45,774 nucleotides of DNA from an uncultured Alistipes sp. (GCA_949288735.1 CASELE010000010.1:1-45774); one strand, 5' to 3'. Counted from the first letter of the stretch, positions 29,650 to 38,608 are shown. A program made the numbers and translations. Notes: generated by a model not told the origin, from the sequence alone.

Positions 29650-30104
29650 GGACGGGTCGTGTTGCCGCCCTCCGTCTCCGTACCGTTTCCGTTGCGGTTT
29701 TCGAAGGCGAGGGCGTATAGTCTCATCTGTTTGATCATCTCCGCAAGGCCGTTGGCCCGCGTGGGCGAGAGGTTGGCGCCGAGACCTATGGCGTCGATGA
29801 AGTAGAGTTGCGTGTCGAGTATTTCGCGGGGCGTGCGGCCGTCGAGCACGCGGATCAGCAGGGCGATGATGCCCTTGGTGATGATGGCGTCGCTGTCGGC
29901 CGTGAAGTGCACGCGGCCGTCGCGCAGCTCGGCGTCGACCCATACGCGCGACTGGCAGCCGCGGATCAGGTAGTCGTCGGTACGGTGTTCGGGCGCGATG
30001 GGCGGCAGCGTGTCGCCCAGGCCGATCAGGTAGTCGTAGCGGTCGAGCCAGTCGTCGAATACGGAGAATTCGCCGATGATCTCCTCCTGTACGGAATCTT
30101 TCAT
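29646..30104 (-). CDS. sufE: SufE-family sulfur acceptor
   Basis: A 152-aa protein that takes persulfide sulfur from cysteine desulfurase SufS. The catalytic Cys50 lies in RGCQSRVW. The N-terminal DWLDRYDYLIGLGDTLP and the C-terminal LSPTRANGLAEMIKQM match the family. The sufBCDS genes are not in the window. It precedes the MIP18 gene with a 4-bp overlap. Confidence 0.95.
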   Translation of the reverse strand: MKDSVQEEIIGEFSVFDDWLDRYDYLIGLGDTLPPIAPEHRTDDYLIRGCQSRVWVDAELRDGRVHFTADSDAIITKGIIALLIRVLDGRTPREILDTQLYFIDAIGLGANLSPTRANGLAEMIKQMRLYALAFENRNGNGTETEGGNTTRP

Positions 30105-30158
30105 GAAACGCTGTTTTGCGATGGTATCACTTCTGTTGAAACGTCCCTTCCCTGGATT

Positions 30159-31736
30159 TTATTTTCCGCCGGCACCGTCCGTGCGTGTCACGGCTTCGAG
30201 CGGAGCCCCTTCGGCCGCCGCGGGCTTGCGTATGCCGAGCAGGCGGGCGAGGGTCGGGGCCACGTCGATGGGATCGACCGGACCGGTGATGCGCTGCGGC
30301 GCGATGCCCGCGCCGTAGAAGAGGAGCGGCACCTCGGTGTCGTAGCCGTACATCGAGCCCGAGGCGGAACGGCAGCGCGGCCGCTCCTCGATCCATCCCG
30401 GTTCGAAGTTGAGAATCACGTCGCCCGAGCGGCGCGGATAGAAACTGTTCTGCATGCGGCGGGCGTACCCGTCGCCGAAGTAGCTCGTGCGCATGGCCGT
30501 CGCCGAGAGGGCGTGCGAGACACCGCGGAACTGCATGGCGAAGATAGCCACTTCGTTCTGTACCGATGCCAGGTCGAGCCCCCGCTCGTAGATGAGGTTG
30601 TGGTCCAGGTAGAGGCACTTCTCCTCGTATTCGAGCAGCCAGTCGCCCACGCCGTAGCGGATGTTGAGGAAGCTGTTGACGATGACCTCGAACTGACGCG
30701 TGTTGAAACGGTCGCGCACCCTTTCGCCGGCATCGTAGGAGGGGCTGGTGCCGTGATCCGAGACGAGCACCACGACGTAGCTGCCGCTTCCGATCTGTGC
30801 GTCGAGGAAGGTGAGCAGGTCGGCCACGTCGCGGTCCAGGCGGTAGTACATGTCCTCGACCTCGACCGATTCGGGGCCGTAGGCCTCGCCGATCCGGCGC
30901 GAAGCGTCGAGACAGATATTCAGCAGGTCGGGCGTCGTGTCTCTCCCCAGTCCGTACTGTGCGACGGCGAGTTTGGCGAAACCCAGCACGGCGGTGTTCC
31001 CGGCGGGCGAGTAGCTCATCCGGTCGAGATCCCCTTCGGGCTTCACTTCCGGACGGTGTCCCGCGCGGCGCTCCTCGCGGCTCTGCGGCACGGGGACGAT
31101 GTCGAAACGGCGCCTGTTGCGGTAGCGGCTGCGATCGAGCAGCGTGCGCCACTCCTGCTGCAGGTAGGAGAGATTGAAGCGTTCGCTGTTGAATCGCCGC
31201 ACCCATTCGGGCAGCTCGGGATCGTACCATGCCGAGGTGGTCCAGTTGCAGCGCATGGGCTCCATCCAGTACACGTCGCCCGCCTTCCCGGCCATCACCA
31301 CCGCCGACTCGGGCTCGACGGCCACCGTGACGATGCGGCTTTCGGGCTCCTCGGCGGCGAGCGCCTCGCCCAGCGTCGGGGCGAAGAGGTTGTGGGGTGA
31401 TATGCCGTTGCGGCCGCGGACGAGTTCCACGACCTCGTTCTTCACGTAGTCGCGCCAGCGCAGGCCGATGACTCCGTGGGTCGAGGGCCGGGCCCCGGTC
31501 GTGAGAGTGGCCAGCGCTACGGGACTGACGGTCTGCTGGAAGTCGTAGCGGGCTTCGCAGCGGGTGCCGCCGTGCATGAGGCGGCGCAGACCGTCGTCGC
31601 CGAAGTTGTCGGCGTAGCGGTCGAGATCGTCGGCGCGCATCGAGCCGACGACGAGCTGCACGACAAGACGTGGCCTTTCGGCCGCGCGGAGGGCGGAGGG
31701 CAGGAGCAGCAGGGCGAGACAGAGTATGCGGAACAT
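30159..31736 (-). CDS. Alkaline-phosphatase-superfamily protein, probable pseudoenzyme
   Basis: A 525-aa periplasmic protein with a signal peptide (residues 1-18). The fold matches PafA-type phosphatases: LVVQLVVGSMRADDL, the TTGARPSTHGVIG stretch, YRLDRDVADLLTFLD, VVVLVSDHG, then YDTEVPLLFYG and the closing DPIDVAPTLARLLGI. Compared by eye with PafA, the metal and nucleophile positions are changed: Asp to Gly31, Thr to Ser71, Asp to Arg280, His to Glu284, His to Ser459; only Asp327-His328 remain. Catalysis by the usual two-zinc route is therefore unlikely. The gene starts 26 bp after the GSCFA gene and lies 54 bp before sufE. Confidence 0.85.
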   Translation of the reverse strand: MFRILCLALLLLPSALRAAERPRLVVQLVVGSMRADDLDRYADNFGDDGLRRLMHGGTRCEARYDFQQTVSPVALATLTTGARPSTHGVIGLRWRDYVKNEVVELVRGRNGISPHNLFAPTLGEALAAEEPESRIVTVAVEPESAVVMAGKAGDVYWMEPMRCNWTTSAWYDPELPEWVRRFNSERFNLSYLQQEWRTLLDRSRYRNRRRFDIVPVPQSREERRAGHRPEVKPEGDLDRMSYSPAGNTAVLGFAKLAVAQYGLGRDTTPDLLNICLDASRRIGEAYGPESVEVEDMYYRLDRDVADLLTFLDAQIGSGSYVVVLVSDHGTSPSYDAGERVRDRFNTRQFEVIVNSFLNIRYGVGDWLLEYEEKCLYLDHNLIYERGLDLASVQNEVAIFAMQFRGVSHALSATAMRTSYFGDGYARRMQNSFYPRRSGDVILNFEPGWIEERPRCRSASGSMYGYDTEVPLLFYGAGIAPQRITGPVDPIDVAPTLARLLGIRKPAAAEGAPLEAVTRTDGAGGK

Positions 31737-31762
31737 GACGCTGCGGTGTTGGAGACGCAAAT

Positions 31763-32734
31763 TTACGATATTTCCTGCAAATAGTGTTCGAAAAGGGACC
31801 GCTCTTCGCTCAGGTCGATCTCCGGCAGCGTGTCGATGGCGGCGATCTGCCGGCGGCACAGGTCGAGCCACGCTGCGCCGTGCGGTATCCGGGGGCGGTG
31901 TCCGGCGGCGGCGACGATGCGTTCCACGGTCTCGGCCGTCGTGCGGGCGCGACTCTCGAGCACCGTCTCGGCGAACCGTTCCCAGACATACTCCACGGCC
32001 TGCGGTGCGGGGTGTACGAGGTCGTCGGCGTAGAAGCGGTAGTCGCGCAGGTCGTCCGTGAGAATCTCGTAGGCGGGGAAGTAGCGGACGCGGTCGTGGC
32101 GTTCGGCGAGCTCCTCGGCCGCGAGCCGCAGTACGGCCTTGCTCACGCAGTTGCCGGCCAGTCCGTCGCCCGCGTGACGCACGGGGCTGACCGTGACGAT
32201 GACCTGCACGTCGGCGGGCAGTTCCCGCAGCAGGGCGTCGTAGCTGGCCGTGAGCTCCGCCACGCCGAGCCGCCGGCGGACGAATCCGGTTGCCGGCTGC
32301 CGGTGACAGTTGGCCACGATCTCCCCCTCCCGTTCGTAGACCCACGCCGTGCCGAAGGTGACGAGCAGATGGGTCGCCCGCCGCAGCGCTCCGGCGCCAC
32401 GGAGGCGCGCCTCGTTCATGCGCCGCAGCGCCTCCTCCGGGTCGGTCTGCGAAAAGGAGCCGTGAAAGCCGAAGTGGAACCACACTCCGTCGGACTCGTG
32501 CAGCTCCTCGCGGCGTACGGATTCGCCCGTGCGGAAGGTGCGGAGCGCGGCGGCTATCGAGGCGGGGTTGAAGAGCACGCCCGTGGGGTTGGTCGTGCAG
32601 TCGAACTTCAGGCGTCGCAGCCGGTCGGTCATCTCTTCGGCGAAGCAGGAGCCGAGGGCGAGGATTCTGCTCCCGTAGCCGATTCGGGCCTCGGGCGGAA
32701 AGGGGTTCTTCTCTATCTCTGTACGGAACTTCAT
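31763..32734 (-). CDS. GSCFA-domain protein
   Basis: A 323-aa protein with the naming motif LALGSCFAEEM near residue 26, then NPTGVLFNPASI, FGTAWVY and VTVSPVRH. The family has an SGNH/GDSL-hydrolase-like arrangement (Ser in GSCF, late Asp and His such as DDLVHPAP), so acyl- or acetyl-esterase activity on glycans is a reasonable guess, but it is inference. No signal peptide is seen. It starts the run with the pseudo-phosphatase gene. Confidence 0.88.
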   Translation of the reverse strand: MKFRTEIEKNPFPPEARIGYGSRILALGSCFAEEMTDRLRRLKFDCTTNPTGVLFNPASIAAALRTFRTGESVRREELHESDGVWFHFGFHGSFSQTDPEEALRRMNEARLRGAGALRRATHLLVTFGTAWVYEREGEIVANCHRQPATGFVRRRLGVAELTASYDALLRELPADVQVIVTVSPVRHAGDGLAGNCVSKAVLRLAAEELAERHDRVRYFPAYEILTDDLRDYRFYADDLVHPAPQAVEYVWERFAETVLESRARTTAETVERIVAAAGHRPRIPHGAAWLDLCRRQIAAIDTLPEIDLSEERSLFEHYLQEIS

Positions 32735-32835
32735 GGTCGGGGGCGGATGTTCTGTCCGGCGGCGGGGCGGGCGGCGATGGCGATGAAATACGGTGAAAAA
32801 CCGCGGCGTCCGTGCGTGGTTCTGTCGGGAGTCGC

Positions 32836-32843
32836 TATCTTTG
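32836..32843 (+). promoter_or_regulatory. -7 box of ispE, 4 nt from the start codon
   Basis: TATCTTTG on the plus strand followed by CCGC and the ispE ATG at 32848. Transcription starting a few nucleotides after the box would begin at or next to the ATG. No -33 TTTG. Confidence 0.6.
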
Positions 32844-32847
32844 CCGC

Positions 32848-33651
32848 ATGATACTTCATGCCAACTGCAAGATCAACATCGGGCTCGACGTGCTCCGCCG
32901 GCGCGCCGACGGCTACCACGACCTCGAGACGGTGATGTACCCCGTGCGGGGACTCTTCGACGTGGTGGAGGCCGGGCGCGCTCCCGTCGATTCGTTCCGT
33001 TCCACGGGCCTTGCGCTCGACTGTCCCGACGGGGAGAACCTCTGCGTGCGGGCCGTGCGGCTCATGCGCGCCCGCTACGGCGTGGGCGGTGTGGCGCTGC
33101 GGCTCGACAAGCGTGTCCCCTTCGGTGCGGGACTGGGCGGAGGGTCGTCCGACGCCACGGCGGTGCTGCTTGCCGTCGACCGGCTCTACGAACTGCACCT
33201 GACCGAGGCCGAACTGCTCGACTGCGCGGCGGCGCTGGGAAGCGACACCCCCTTCTTCGTGCGCAATACGCCGCAGCTCTGTACCGGCCGGGGCGAACGG
33301 ATGGAACCCGTATCGCTTCCGCTCGAAGGGCTGCAGCTGGCCGTGGTGAAGCCCGGGGTTGCGGTCTCCACGCGCGAGGCCTACGCCGGTGTGCGGCCTG
33401 CGGTCCCGGCGGTCCCGCTCGCCGAGCGGCTCGCGCGTCCGGTGTCCGAGTGGCAGGGGTGCGTGAAGAACGATTTCGAGCCGACGGTCTTCGCCGCCCA
33501 TCCCGAGGTGCGGGATGCACGCGAGCGGCTGCTGGCCGCCGGCGCGCTCTACGCCTCGATGTCGGGGAGCGGCTCGGCCGTCTACGGACTCTTCGATCCG
33601 CGGCACAGACCCGCGCCTGCCGGGCTGACGCCTTACGTATTTACTCTTTAG
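32848..33651 (+). CDS. ispE: 4-diphosphocytidyl-2-C-methyl-D-erythritol kinase IspE
   Basis: A 267-aa GHMP kinase of the MEP pathway. The start MILHANCKINIGLDVLRRRADGYHDLE is typical (split here by the sugar-binding RADGYH). The ATP loop PFGAGLGGGSSDAT lies near residue 91, and SMSGSGSAVYGLF is GHMP motif 3. The last 11 bp overlap the end of rpiB on the other strand. The frame is open upstream to 32812, but the -7 box lies between, so ATG 32848 is right. Confidence 0.96.
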   Translation: MILHANCKINIGLDVLRRRADGYHDLETVMYPVRGLFDVVEAGRAPVDSFRSTGLALDCPDGENLCVRAVRLMRARYGVGGVALRLDKRVPFGAGLGGGSSDATAVLLAVDRLYELHLTEAELLDCAAALGSDTPFFVRNTPQLCTGRGERMEPVSLPLEGLQLAVVKPGVAVSTREAYAGVRPAVPAVPLAERLARPVSEWQGCVKNDFEPTVFAAHPEVRDARERLLAAGALYASMSGSGSAVYGLFDPRHRPAPAGLTPYVFTL

Positions 33652-34093
33652 CGGCTCCCTGGAGCGGGATTTTGGCGATGCGGGCCACGTGACGGCCGCC
33701 CTCGAACTCGGCGCCGAAGTAGGCCTCGAGCATCCGGGCGGCCTCGTCGTTCGAGACGAAACGGGCCGGCAGGACGATGACGTTCGCGTCGTTGTGGCGG
33801 CGGATGAGTTCGGCGATCTCCGGGATCCAGCACAGACCGGCGCGGATGCCCTGGTGCTTGTTGAGCGTCATGGCCATCCCTTCGCCCGAGCCGCACATCG
33901 CCACGCCGCACTCCACTTCTCCGCGCTCTACGGCCTCGGCCAGCGGATGGGCGTAGTCGGGATAGTCGACACGCTCTTCGGAGAAGGGCCCGAAGTCGAG
34001 CACCTCCCATCCGCGGGCGTCGAGCCATCCTACCAGAAACTCCTTCAGTTCGTAGCCGGCGTGGTCGCTGGCGATACCTATTTTCCTTTTCAT
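33641..34093 (-). CDS. rpiB: Ribose-5-phosphate isomerase B
   Basis: A 150-aa sugar-phosphate isomerase of the pentose phosphate pathway. It has IASDHAGYELK at residues 7-17, VDYPDYAHPLAEAV, the active-site Cys in AMCGSGEGM near 69, and the NKHQGIRAGLCW strand with RRHNDANVIVLPAR. Length is normal. It is a single gene with its own -7 box. Confidence 0.95.
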   Translation of the reverse strand: MKRKIGIASDHAGYELKEFLVGWLDARGWEVLDFGPFSEERVDYPDYAHPLAEAVERGEVECGVAMCGSGEGMAMTLNKHQGIRAGLCWIPEIAELIRRHNDANVIVLPARFVSNDEAARMLEAYFGAEFEGGRHVARIAKIPLQGAAKE

Positions 34094-34120
34094 CGCAGGG
34101 TTTTTGTATTGAAATCCGGA

Positions 34121-34128
34121 CAAAGATA
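34121..34128 (-). promoter_or_regulatory. -7 box of rpiB
   Basis: TATCTTTG on the minus strand, 27 nt before the rpiB ATG. It lies 22 nt from the divergent DUF454 box. No -33 TTTG. Confidence 0.62.
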
Positions 34129-34150
34129 GGCAAAAACCGCGGGAAACGGT

Positions 34151-34158
34151 TATATTTG
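34151..34158 (+). promoter_or_regulatory. -7 box of the DUF454 gene
   Basis: TATATTTG on the plus strand, 11 nt before the ATG at 34170 (8 nt before an alternative GTG at 34167). Confidence 0.62.
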
Positions 34159-34169
34159 CCCGCAAAGTG

Positions 34170-34559
34170 ATGGGTCGCATCGGTAGAACGGCATGCATCG
34201 CGGGGGGGTCGCTCTGCGTGGCGCTGGCGCTGGCGGGGGTCTTCCTGCCTGTGCTTCCGACCACCCCCTTCCTGCTCGTGGCCGCGGCGCTCTATGGCCG
34301 GTCGTCGCCGCGACTCCGTGCCCGGCTGCTGCACAGCCGCTGGCTGGGGCGCTACCTGCGCGACTTCCTGACCGAACGGGCCATCCCGCTTCGGGCGAAG
34401 ATTCTGTCGGTGGCGCTGCTCTGGGGCACCATGCTGGGCTGCATCCTCGGTCCGCTGGCCGGCCGTGACTGCATCGGAGGGCTGCTCGTGGTCGTGGCGG
34501 CGGCGGTGACGGGGCACATTCTCTCCTACGATACGCTGCGGCGCGACCGTGAGGCGTAG
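34170..34559 (+). CDS. DUF454/YbaN-family small membrane protein
   Basis: A 129-aa inner-membrane protein. A hydrophobic segment with the family motif GVFLPVLPTTPFLLVAAALYGRSSPR is at about residues 22-48, then HSRWLGRYLRDF, and two more hydrophobic stretches at about 72-92 and 96-115. Function is unknown. GTG at 34167, one codon upstream, is an alternative start. The leader would be only a few nucleotides. Confidence 0.9.
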   Translation: MGRIGRTACIAGGSLCVALALAGVFLPVLPTTPFLLVAAALYGRSSPRLRARLLHSRWLGRYLRDFLTERAIPLRAKILSVALLWGTMLGCILGPLAGRDCIGGLLVVVAAAVTGHILSYDTLRRDREA

Positions 34560-34586
34560 CTCCGATCTGCGATTTTTATCCCGAAA

Positions 34587-34619
34587 TTGGTGAAAAGAGC
34601 CCGTTTTGTCCTATATTTG
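34587..34619 (+). promoter_or_regulatory. Promoter of the outer-membrane protein gene
   Basis: TATATTTG at 34612-34619, with TTGG at 34587-34590 as a partial -33, 21 nt away. The ATG is at 34673. Confidence 0.68.
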
Positions 34620-34672
34620 TCTTCAGAAAGCCGTGGACGGCCGATGTGTGACAACCCATAATCCATTAGCAT

Positions 34673-35470
34673 ATGAAAAAACATCTTCTCCTGATCTCCT
34701 TCGCTCTTCTGGTCGCCGGCGGCGTTTCGGCGCAGGAGAACACGTCGTCGCAGAGTGTCGATTCGCTTCAGCGCGTGGTCGCCGACCTGAACGAACAGAT
34801 GCAGTCGGTCAAGGATGCCGAACGCAACGAGGCCGTGTGGAAAAACCGTGCCAAGTACTTCAACATCGGCTTCTCGAGCCAGAAGCTCTCGCCCGTCGAT
34901 GCCCCCGCGGCCTACGGCGATGCCGCCGAACTGAAGAGCGACCTGGGCGTCGCGCTCGTCTGGGGCCGTACCTACTATCTGCACAAGAAGCCCCTCGCGC
35001 GGATGATCAAGTTCGGTATCGACTTCTCGTGGATGGATATCAACTACGCCAAGTATTCGCTGCCCGAGTATGCGGAGGGAGGTACCTCCGGCTGGGCCGG
35101 GGAGTCCGGCGACGAGCTGAGCCTGGGCGCTCATCAGCTCGAGTACGGTATGCAGGTGGGACCGTCGGTGACGATCAATCCGGTAGACCATCTGAAGGCC
35201 GGAGTCTACTTCCGTTACGTCCCCTCGGCTTCGCTCATGGTGCTCGAAGATGAGGTGAACGCCAACTTCGCCTCGTTCTTCACGGCGGGCGGCGCCGTCT
35301 CCTACAAGCTGATCTCGATCGGCGTCGAGGGTCGTTGGGGCCGTGCCAACTACAAGAACTTCGCGCTGGCCGATGAACTGGAGAACGCGATGGACGGCGA
35401 CGTGATCCAGACGAGCAAGTCGAAGTGGAAGACGGGCGGCGTGCGCGTCTACGTCAGCTTCCGCTTCTGA
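34673..35470 (+). CDS. Predicted outer-membrane beta-barrel protein
   Basis: A 265-aa exported protein. Residues 1-20 are a signal peptide (cleavage after GVSA). Residues 25-60 form a polar, probably coiled helix (VDSLQRVVADLNEQMQSV), followed by alternating strands such as FNIGFSSQKLS, LGVALVWGRTYYL, AGVYFRYVPS and the final VRVYVSFRF, whose terminal Phe is the usual barrel-assembly signal. I recognise no specific family. It is monocistronic with a strong hairpin after it. Confidence 0.78.
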   Translation: MKKHLLLISFALLVAGGVSAQENTSSQSVDSLQRVVADLNEQMQSVKDAERNEAVWKNRAKYFNIGFSSQKLSPVDAPAAYGDAAELKSDLGVALVWGRTYYLHKKPLARMIKFGIDFSWMDINYAKYSLPEYAEGGTSGWAGESGDELSLGAHQLEYGMQVGPSVTINPVDHLKAGVYFRYVPSASLMVLEDEVNANFASFFTAGGAVSYKLISIGVEGRWGRANYKNFALADELENAMDGDVIQTSKSKWKTGGVRVYVSFRF

Positions 35471-35493
35471 CGCGCCGACCCTCTTTCCGAACG

Positions 35494-35532
35494 GGAGCGG
35501 CCTCCGGAACTCTTTGTTCCGGAGGCCGCTCC
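35494..35532 (+). terminator. 17-bp perfect hairpin between the barrel gene and typA
   Basis: Arms 35494-35510 (GGAGCGGCCTCCGGAAC) and 35516-35532 are exact reverse complements around TCTTT, followed by TCCTTTAG. It lies between the two converging stops (35470 and 35578) and can serve both. Confidence 0.78.
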
Positions 35533-35577
35533 TCCTTTAGCCGTCGCCGTGCGGGCCGCGTTTCGGGCAGTGCCTGC

Positions 35578-37383
35578 TTACTTGCCCGCCCGCTTGCGGT
35601 CCACCTCGTGCAGCAGGATCTTGCGCAGACGCAGCGCGTGGGGCGTCACCTCCACGTATTCGTCCTCCTTGATGTACTCCAGCGCCTCCTCGAGCGTGAA
35701 GATCTTGGGCGGGACGATGACCGCCTTGTCGTCCGAACCGGAGGCCCGCATGTTGGTGAGCTGCTTTGCCTTGGTCACGTTTACCGTGATGTCGTTCGAA
35801 CGCGTGTGCTCGCCGATGACCTCGCCTTCGTAGACCTGGTCCATCGGCGAGATGAAGAAGCGGCCGCGGTCCTGCAGCTTGTCGATCGAGTAGGCGTATG
35901 CGGTGCCCGTCTCTCCCGAGATGATCGAACCGTTGGTGCGCATCTCGATGTCGCCCATCCACGGCTCGAAGCCGCGCAGCCGGTGGGTCATGATCGCCTC
36001 GCCCGCCGTGGCGGTGAGCATGTTCGACCGCAGTCCGATGATGCCGCGCGAAGGGATGTCGAACTCGAGCCGCACGCGGTCGCCGTTCGAGGTCATGTTC
36101 GTCAGCGTCCCCTTGCGGCGGGTGGCCATCTCGATGACCGTTCCCGAGCACTCCTCGGGGCAGTCGACCGTCATCTCCTCGACCGGTTCGCATCGGCGGC
36201 CGTCGATCTCCTTTACGATGACGCGGGGCTGACCCACCTGCAGTTCGTATCCTTCGCGGCGCATGGTCTCGATAAGCACCGAGAGGTGCAGCACGCCGCG
36301 GCCGTAGACGGTGAAGCTGTCGGCCGAGGGACCCGGCTCGACGCGCAGGGCGAGGTTCTTCTCCAGTTCGCGGTCGAGCCGCTCCTTGATGTGGCGCGAG
36401 GTGACGTACTTGCCGTCCTTGCCGAAGAAGGGCGAGTTGTTGATGGTGAAGAGCATCGACATGGTGGGCTCGTCGATGGCGATGGGGGGCAGCGGTTCGG
36501 GATTCTCGGCGTCGCAGATCGTGTCGCCGATTTCGAATCCGTCGACTCCCATGACGGCGCAGATCTCGCCGCACGTGACCTCCTCGACCTTCTTCTTGCC
36601 GAGTCCCTCGAAGACCGTCAGCTCGCGGATCTTCGCCCGCTGCATCGTCGAGCCGTCGCGTTTGGCGAGCGTCACGGTCTGACCTGCGCGGAGCGTGCCG
36701 CGCGTGAGCTTGCCTACGGCGATGCGCCCCGTGTAGGAGGAGTATTCGAGCGAGGTGACGAGCAGCTGCGGCGTCCCTTCGACGACGGCCGGTTCGGGAA
36801 TCTCGTCGATGATGGTGTCGAGCAGCGGCACGATCGAATCGGTCGGCTCGTTCCACTTGTGCGACATCCATCCCTGCTTGGCCGAACCGTAGATGGTCTT
36901 GTAGTCGAGCTGCTCCTCGGTGGCGCCGAGCGAGAACATGAGGTCGAAGACCTGCTCGTTCACCGCCTCGGGACGGCAGTTGGGCTTGTCCACCTTGTTG
37001 ATGACGACGATGGGTTTCTTGCCCAGCGCGAGGGCCTTCTGCAGCACGAAACGGGTCTGCGGCATGGTACCTTCGAAGGCGTCGACGAGCAGCAGCACGC
37101 CGTCGCACATGTTGAGGACACGCTCCACCTCGCCGCCGAAATCGGCGTGGCCCGGTGTGTCGATGATGTTGATCTTGTACTCCTTGTATACGACCGATAC
37201 GTTTTTCGAGAGAATCGTGATGCCCCGCTCGCGTTCGAGATCGTTGTTGTCGAGTATCAGTTCGCCGGAAGCCTGTTTCGAGTTGTCGCGCAGGATGTGA
37301 CCTGCGAGAATCATCTTGTCCACGAGCGTGGTCTTGCCGTGGTCCACGTGGGCTATGATGGCGATGTTGCGGAGTTTCTGCAT
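35578..37383 (-). CDS. typA: Ribosome-binding GTPase TypA/BipA
   Basis: A 601-aa translational GTPase. G1 is AHVDHGKT near residue 11, G2 lies in RERGIT, G3 is DTPGHADF, G4 is NKVDK and G5 is GSAKQG. EF-G-like domains III and V and the TypA-specific C-terminal domain ([14 protein letters not shown]) follow. It acts in ribosome assembly and stress or cold adaptation. ATG 37383 gives [19 protein letters not shown] 37389 would add two residues. Confidence 0.96.
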   Translation of the reverse strand: MQKLRNIAIIAHVDHGKTTLVDKMILAGHILRDNSKQASGELILDNNDLERERGITILSKNVSVVYKEYKINIIDTPGHADFGGEVERVLNMCDGVLLLVDAFEGTMPQTRFVLQKALALGKKPIVVINKVDKPNCRPEAVNEQVFDLMFSLGATEEQLDYKTIYGSAKQGWMSHKWNEPTDSIVPLLDTIIDEIPEPAVVEGTPQLLVTSLEYSSYTGRIAVGKLTRGTLRAGQTVTLAKRDGSTMQRAKIRELTVFEGLGKKKVEEVTCGEICAVMGVDGFEIGDTICDAENPEPLPPIAIDEPTMSMLFTINNSPFFGKDGKYVTSRHIKERLDRELEKNLALRVEPGPSADSFTVYGRGVLHLSVLIETMRREGYELQVGQPRVIVKEIDGRRCEPVEEMTVDCPEECSGTVIEMATRRKGTLTNMTSNGDRVRLEFDIPSRGIIGLRSNMLTATAGEAIMTHRLRGFEPWMGDIEMRTNGSIISGETGTAYAYSIDKLQDRGRFFISPMDQVYEGEVIGEHTRSNDITVNVTKAKQLTNMRASGSDDKAVIVPPKIFTLEEALEYIKEDEYVEVTPHALRLRKILLHEVDRKRAGK

Positions 37384-37405
37384 GAACATGCGGTTTTTTA
37401 CGGCG

Positions 37406-37413
37406 CAAAGGTA
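37406..37413 (-). promoter_or_regulatory. -7 box of typA
   Basis: TACCTTTG on the minus strand, 22 nt before the ATG at 37383, back to back with the aroB box. Confidence 0.65.
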
Positions 37414-37436
37414 ACAATTTATCGGATAAAATGCGT

Positions 37437-37444
37437 TATTTTTG
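37437..37444 (+). promoter_or_regulatory. -7 box of aroB
   Basis: TATTTTTG on the plus strand, 35 nt before the aroB ATG. No -33 TTTG. Confidence 0.6.
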
Positions 37445-37479
37445 TCGCTGCGGGCCCCTTGCGGCCCGTCGGAACACAG

Positions 37480-38517
37480 ATGCAGGAGCATGTCGAAGCG
37501 GAGGAGCGGAGCGGGGTCTGCGTGGCTCCCGCCCGGGAGTCGCTCGCTCGGCTGGTGCCGGGAGGGCGGGTCGTCGTGGTCTCCGACGCCGAGGTGATGC
37601 GCTGCCATCCGGAACTCGCCGCGCCGTGGGGCGAACCGCTCCTCGTCGGACGGGGCGAAGGGGCGAAGACGATGGCCGGGGCCGAGCGCCTGTGCTGCGA
37701 ACTGCTGCGTGTCGGGGCCGACCGGTCGACCTTTCTCGTCGCGGCCGGCGGCGGCGTCGTCACCGATCTGGCGGGCTTCGTCGCCTCGACCTACATGCGC
37801 GGCATCTCCTTCGGCTTCGTCGCCACGACCCTCGTGGGGCAGGTCGACGCCGCCATCGGCGGCAAGAACGGGGTCAATGTCGCCGGATACAAGAACATGA
37901 TGGGAACCTTCACCCGGCCGCGTTTCGTCCTCTGCGATCCCGCACTCGTGCGGACGCTTCCCGACCGCGAATTCCGCGCCGGTCTGGCCGAGGCGCTCAA
38001 GACGGGACTGGTGGGCGATGCGAAGCTGTTCGCGCTGCTCGAAGGGTCATCGTTCGCGGAGCTCCGCGACGACGGGGCGCTGCTGGAGAGCGTCGTCCGT
38101 CGTGCGGTTGCCGTGAAGAGCGCCGTCGTGCGCCGCGACGAACGCGAGACGGGCGAGCGGCGCAAGCTCAATCTGGGCCATACCGTCGCCCACGCCATAG
38201 AGAAGTGTTCCGACCGGATGAACCACGGCGAGGCCGTGGCGGTCGGGACGGCACTCGCCGCACGGGCCGCCGTGCGGCTGGGGCTGCTCGGCGCCGAGGA
38301 GTGCGGCCGCATCGGACGGACGCTCCGCCGGCTCGGTCTCGATCTCGAACCGCCCGTGGATCCGGAACAGCTGCTCGAGGTCGTCGCGACGGACAAGAAG
38401 TGTGAGGGCGGGGTGCTGCACGCCGTCTTTCCGGAGGGGATAGGCGCCTGCCGCGTGGTCGACATGCCGCTCGCGGAGTTCCGATCGCTGATGCGCGGGA
38501 CGATGCGGACGATGTGA
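37480..38517 (+). CDS. aroB: 3-dehydroquinate synthase AroB
   Basis: A 345-aa NAD- and metal-dependent enzyme, second step of the shikimate pathway. GGGVVTDLAGFVASTYMRG near residue 90 binds NAD; TTLVGQVDAAIGGKNGVN, LPDREFRAGLAEALK, KLNLGHTVAHAIE and MNHGEAVAVG carry the metal and catalytic residues. The frame is open far upstream across typA, but that part is antisense, and ATG 37480 gives a normal length. The first 40 residues are a weakly conserved region. Confidence 0.95.
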   Translation: MQEHVEAEERSGVCVAPARESLARLVPGGRVVVVSDAEVMRCHPELAAPWGEPLLVGRGEGAKTMAGAERLCCELLRVGADRSTFLVAAGGGVVTDLAGFVASTYMRGISFGFVATTLVGQVDAAIGGKNGVNVAGYKNMMGTFTRPRFVLCDPALVRTLPDREFRAGLAEALKTGLVGDAKLFALLEGSSFAELRDDGALLESVVRRAVAVKSAVVRRDERETGERRKLNLGHTVAHAIEKCSDRMNHGEAVAVGTALAARAAVRLGLLGAEECGRIGRTLRRLGLDLEPPVDPEQLLEVVATDKKCEGGVLHAVFPEGIGACRVVDMPLAEFRSLMRGTMRTM

Positions 38518-38608
38518 CGGGCTTCCCGTGTCCGGGATGCCTTTCTTCATTTGCGGCGGAGCCATCCGTTCCGGCGGATCCGGATGCCGCGTGACGCTGA
38601 GTCTGCTG

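Noticed and set aside
35425..38517. A 1030-codon open frame on the plus strand crossing typA
   Set aside because: It is antisense to typA, a certain gene on the minus strand, and only its last 345 codons form AroB. High GC keeps the antisense frame open.
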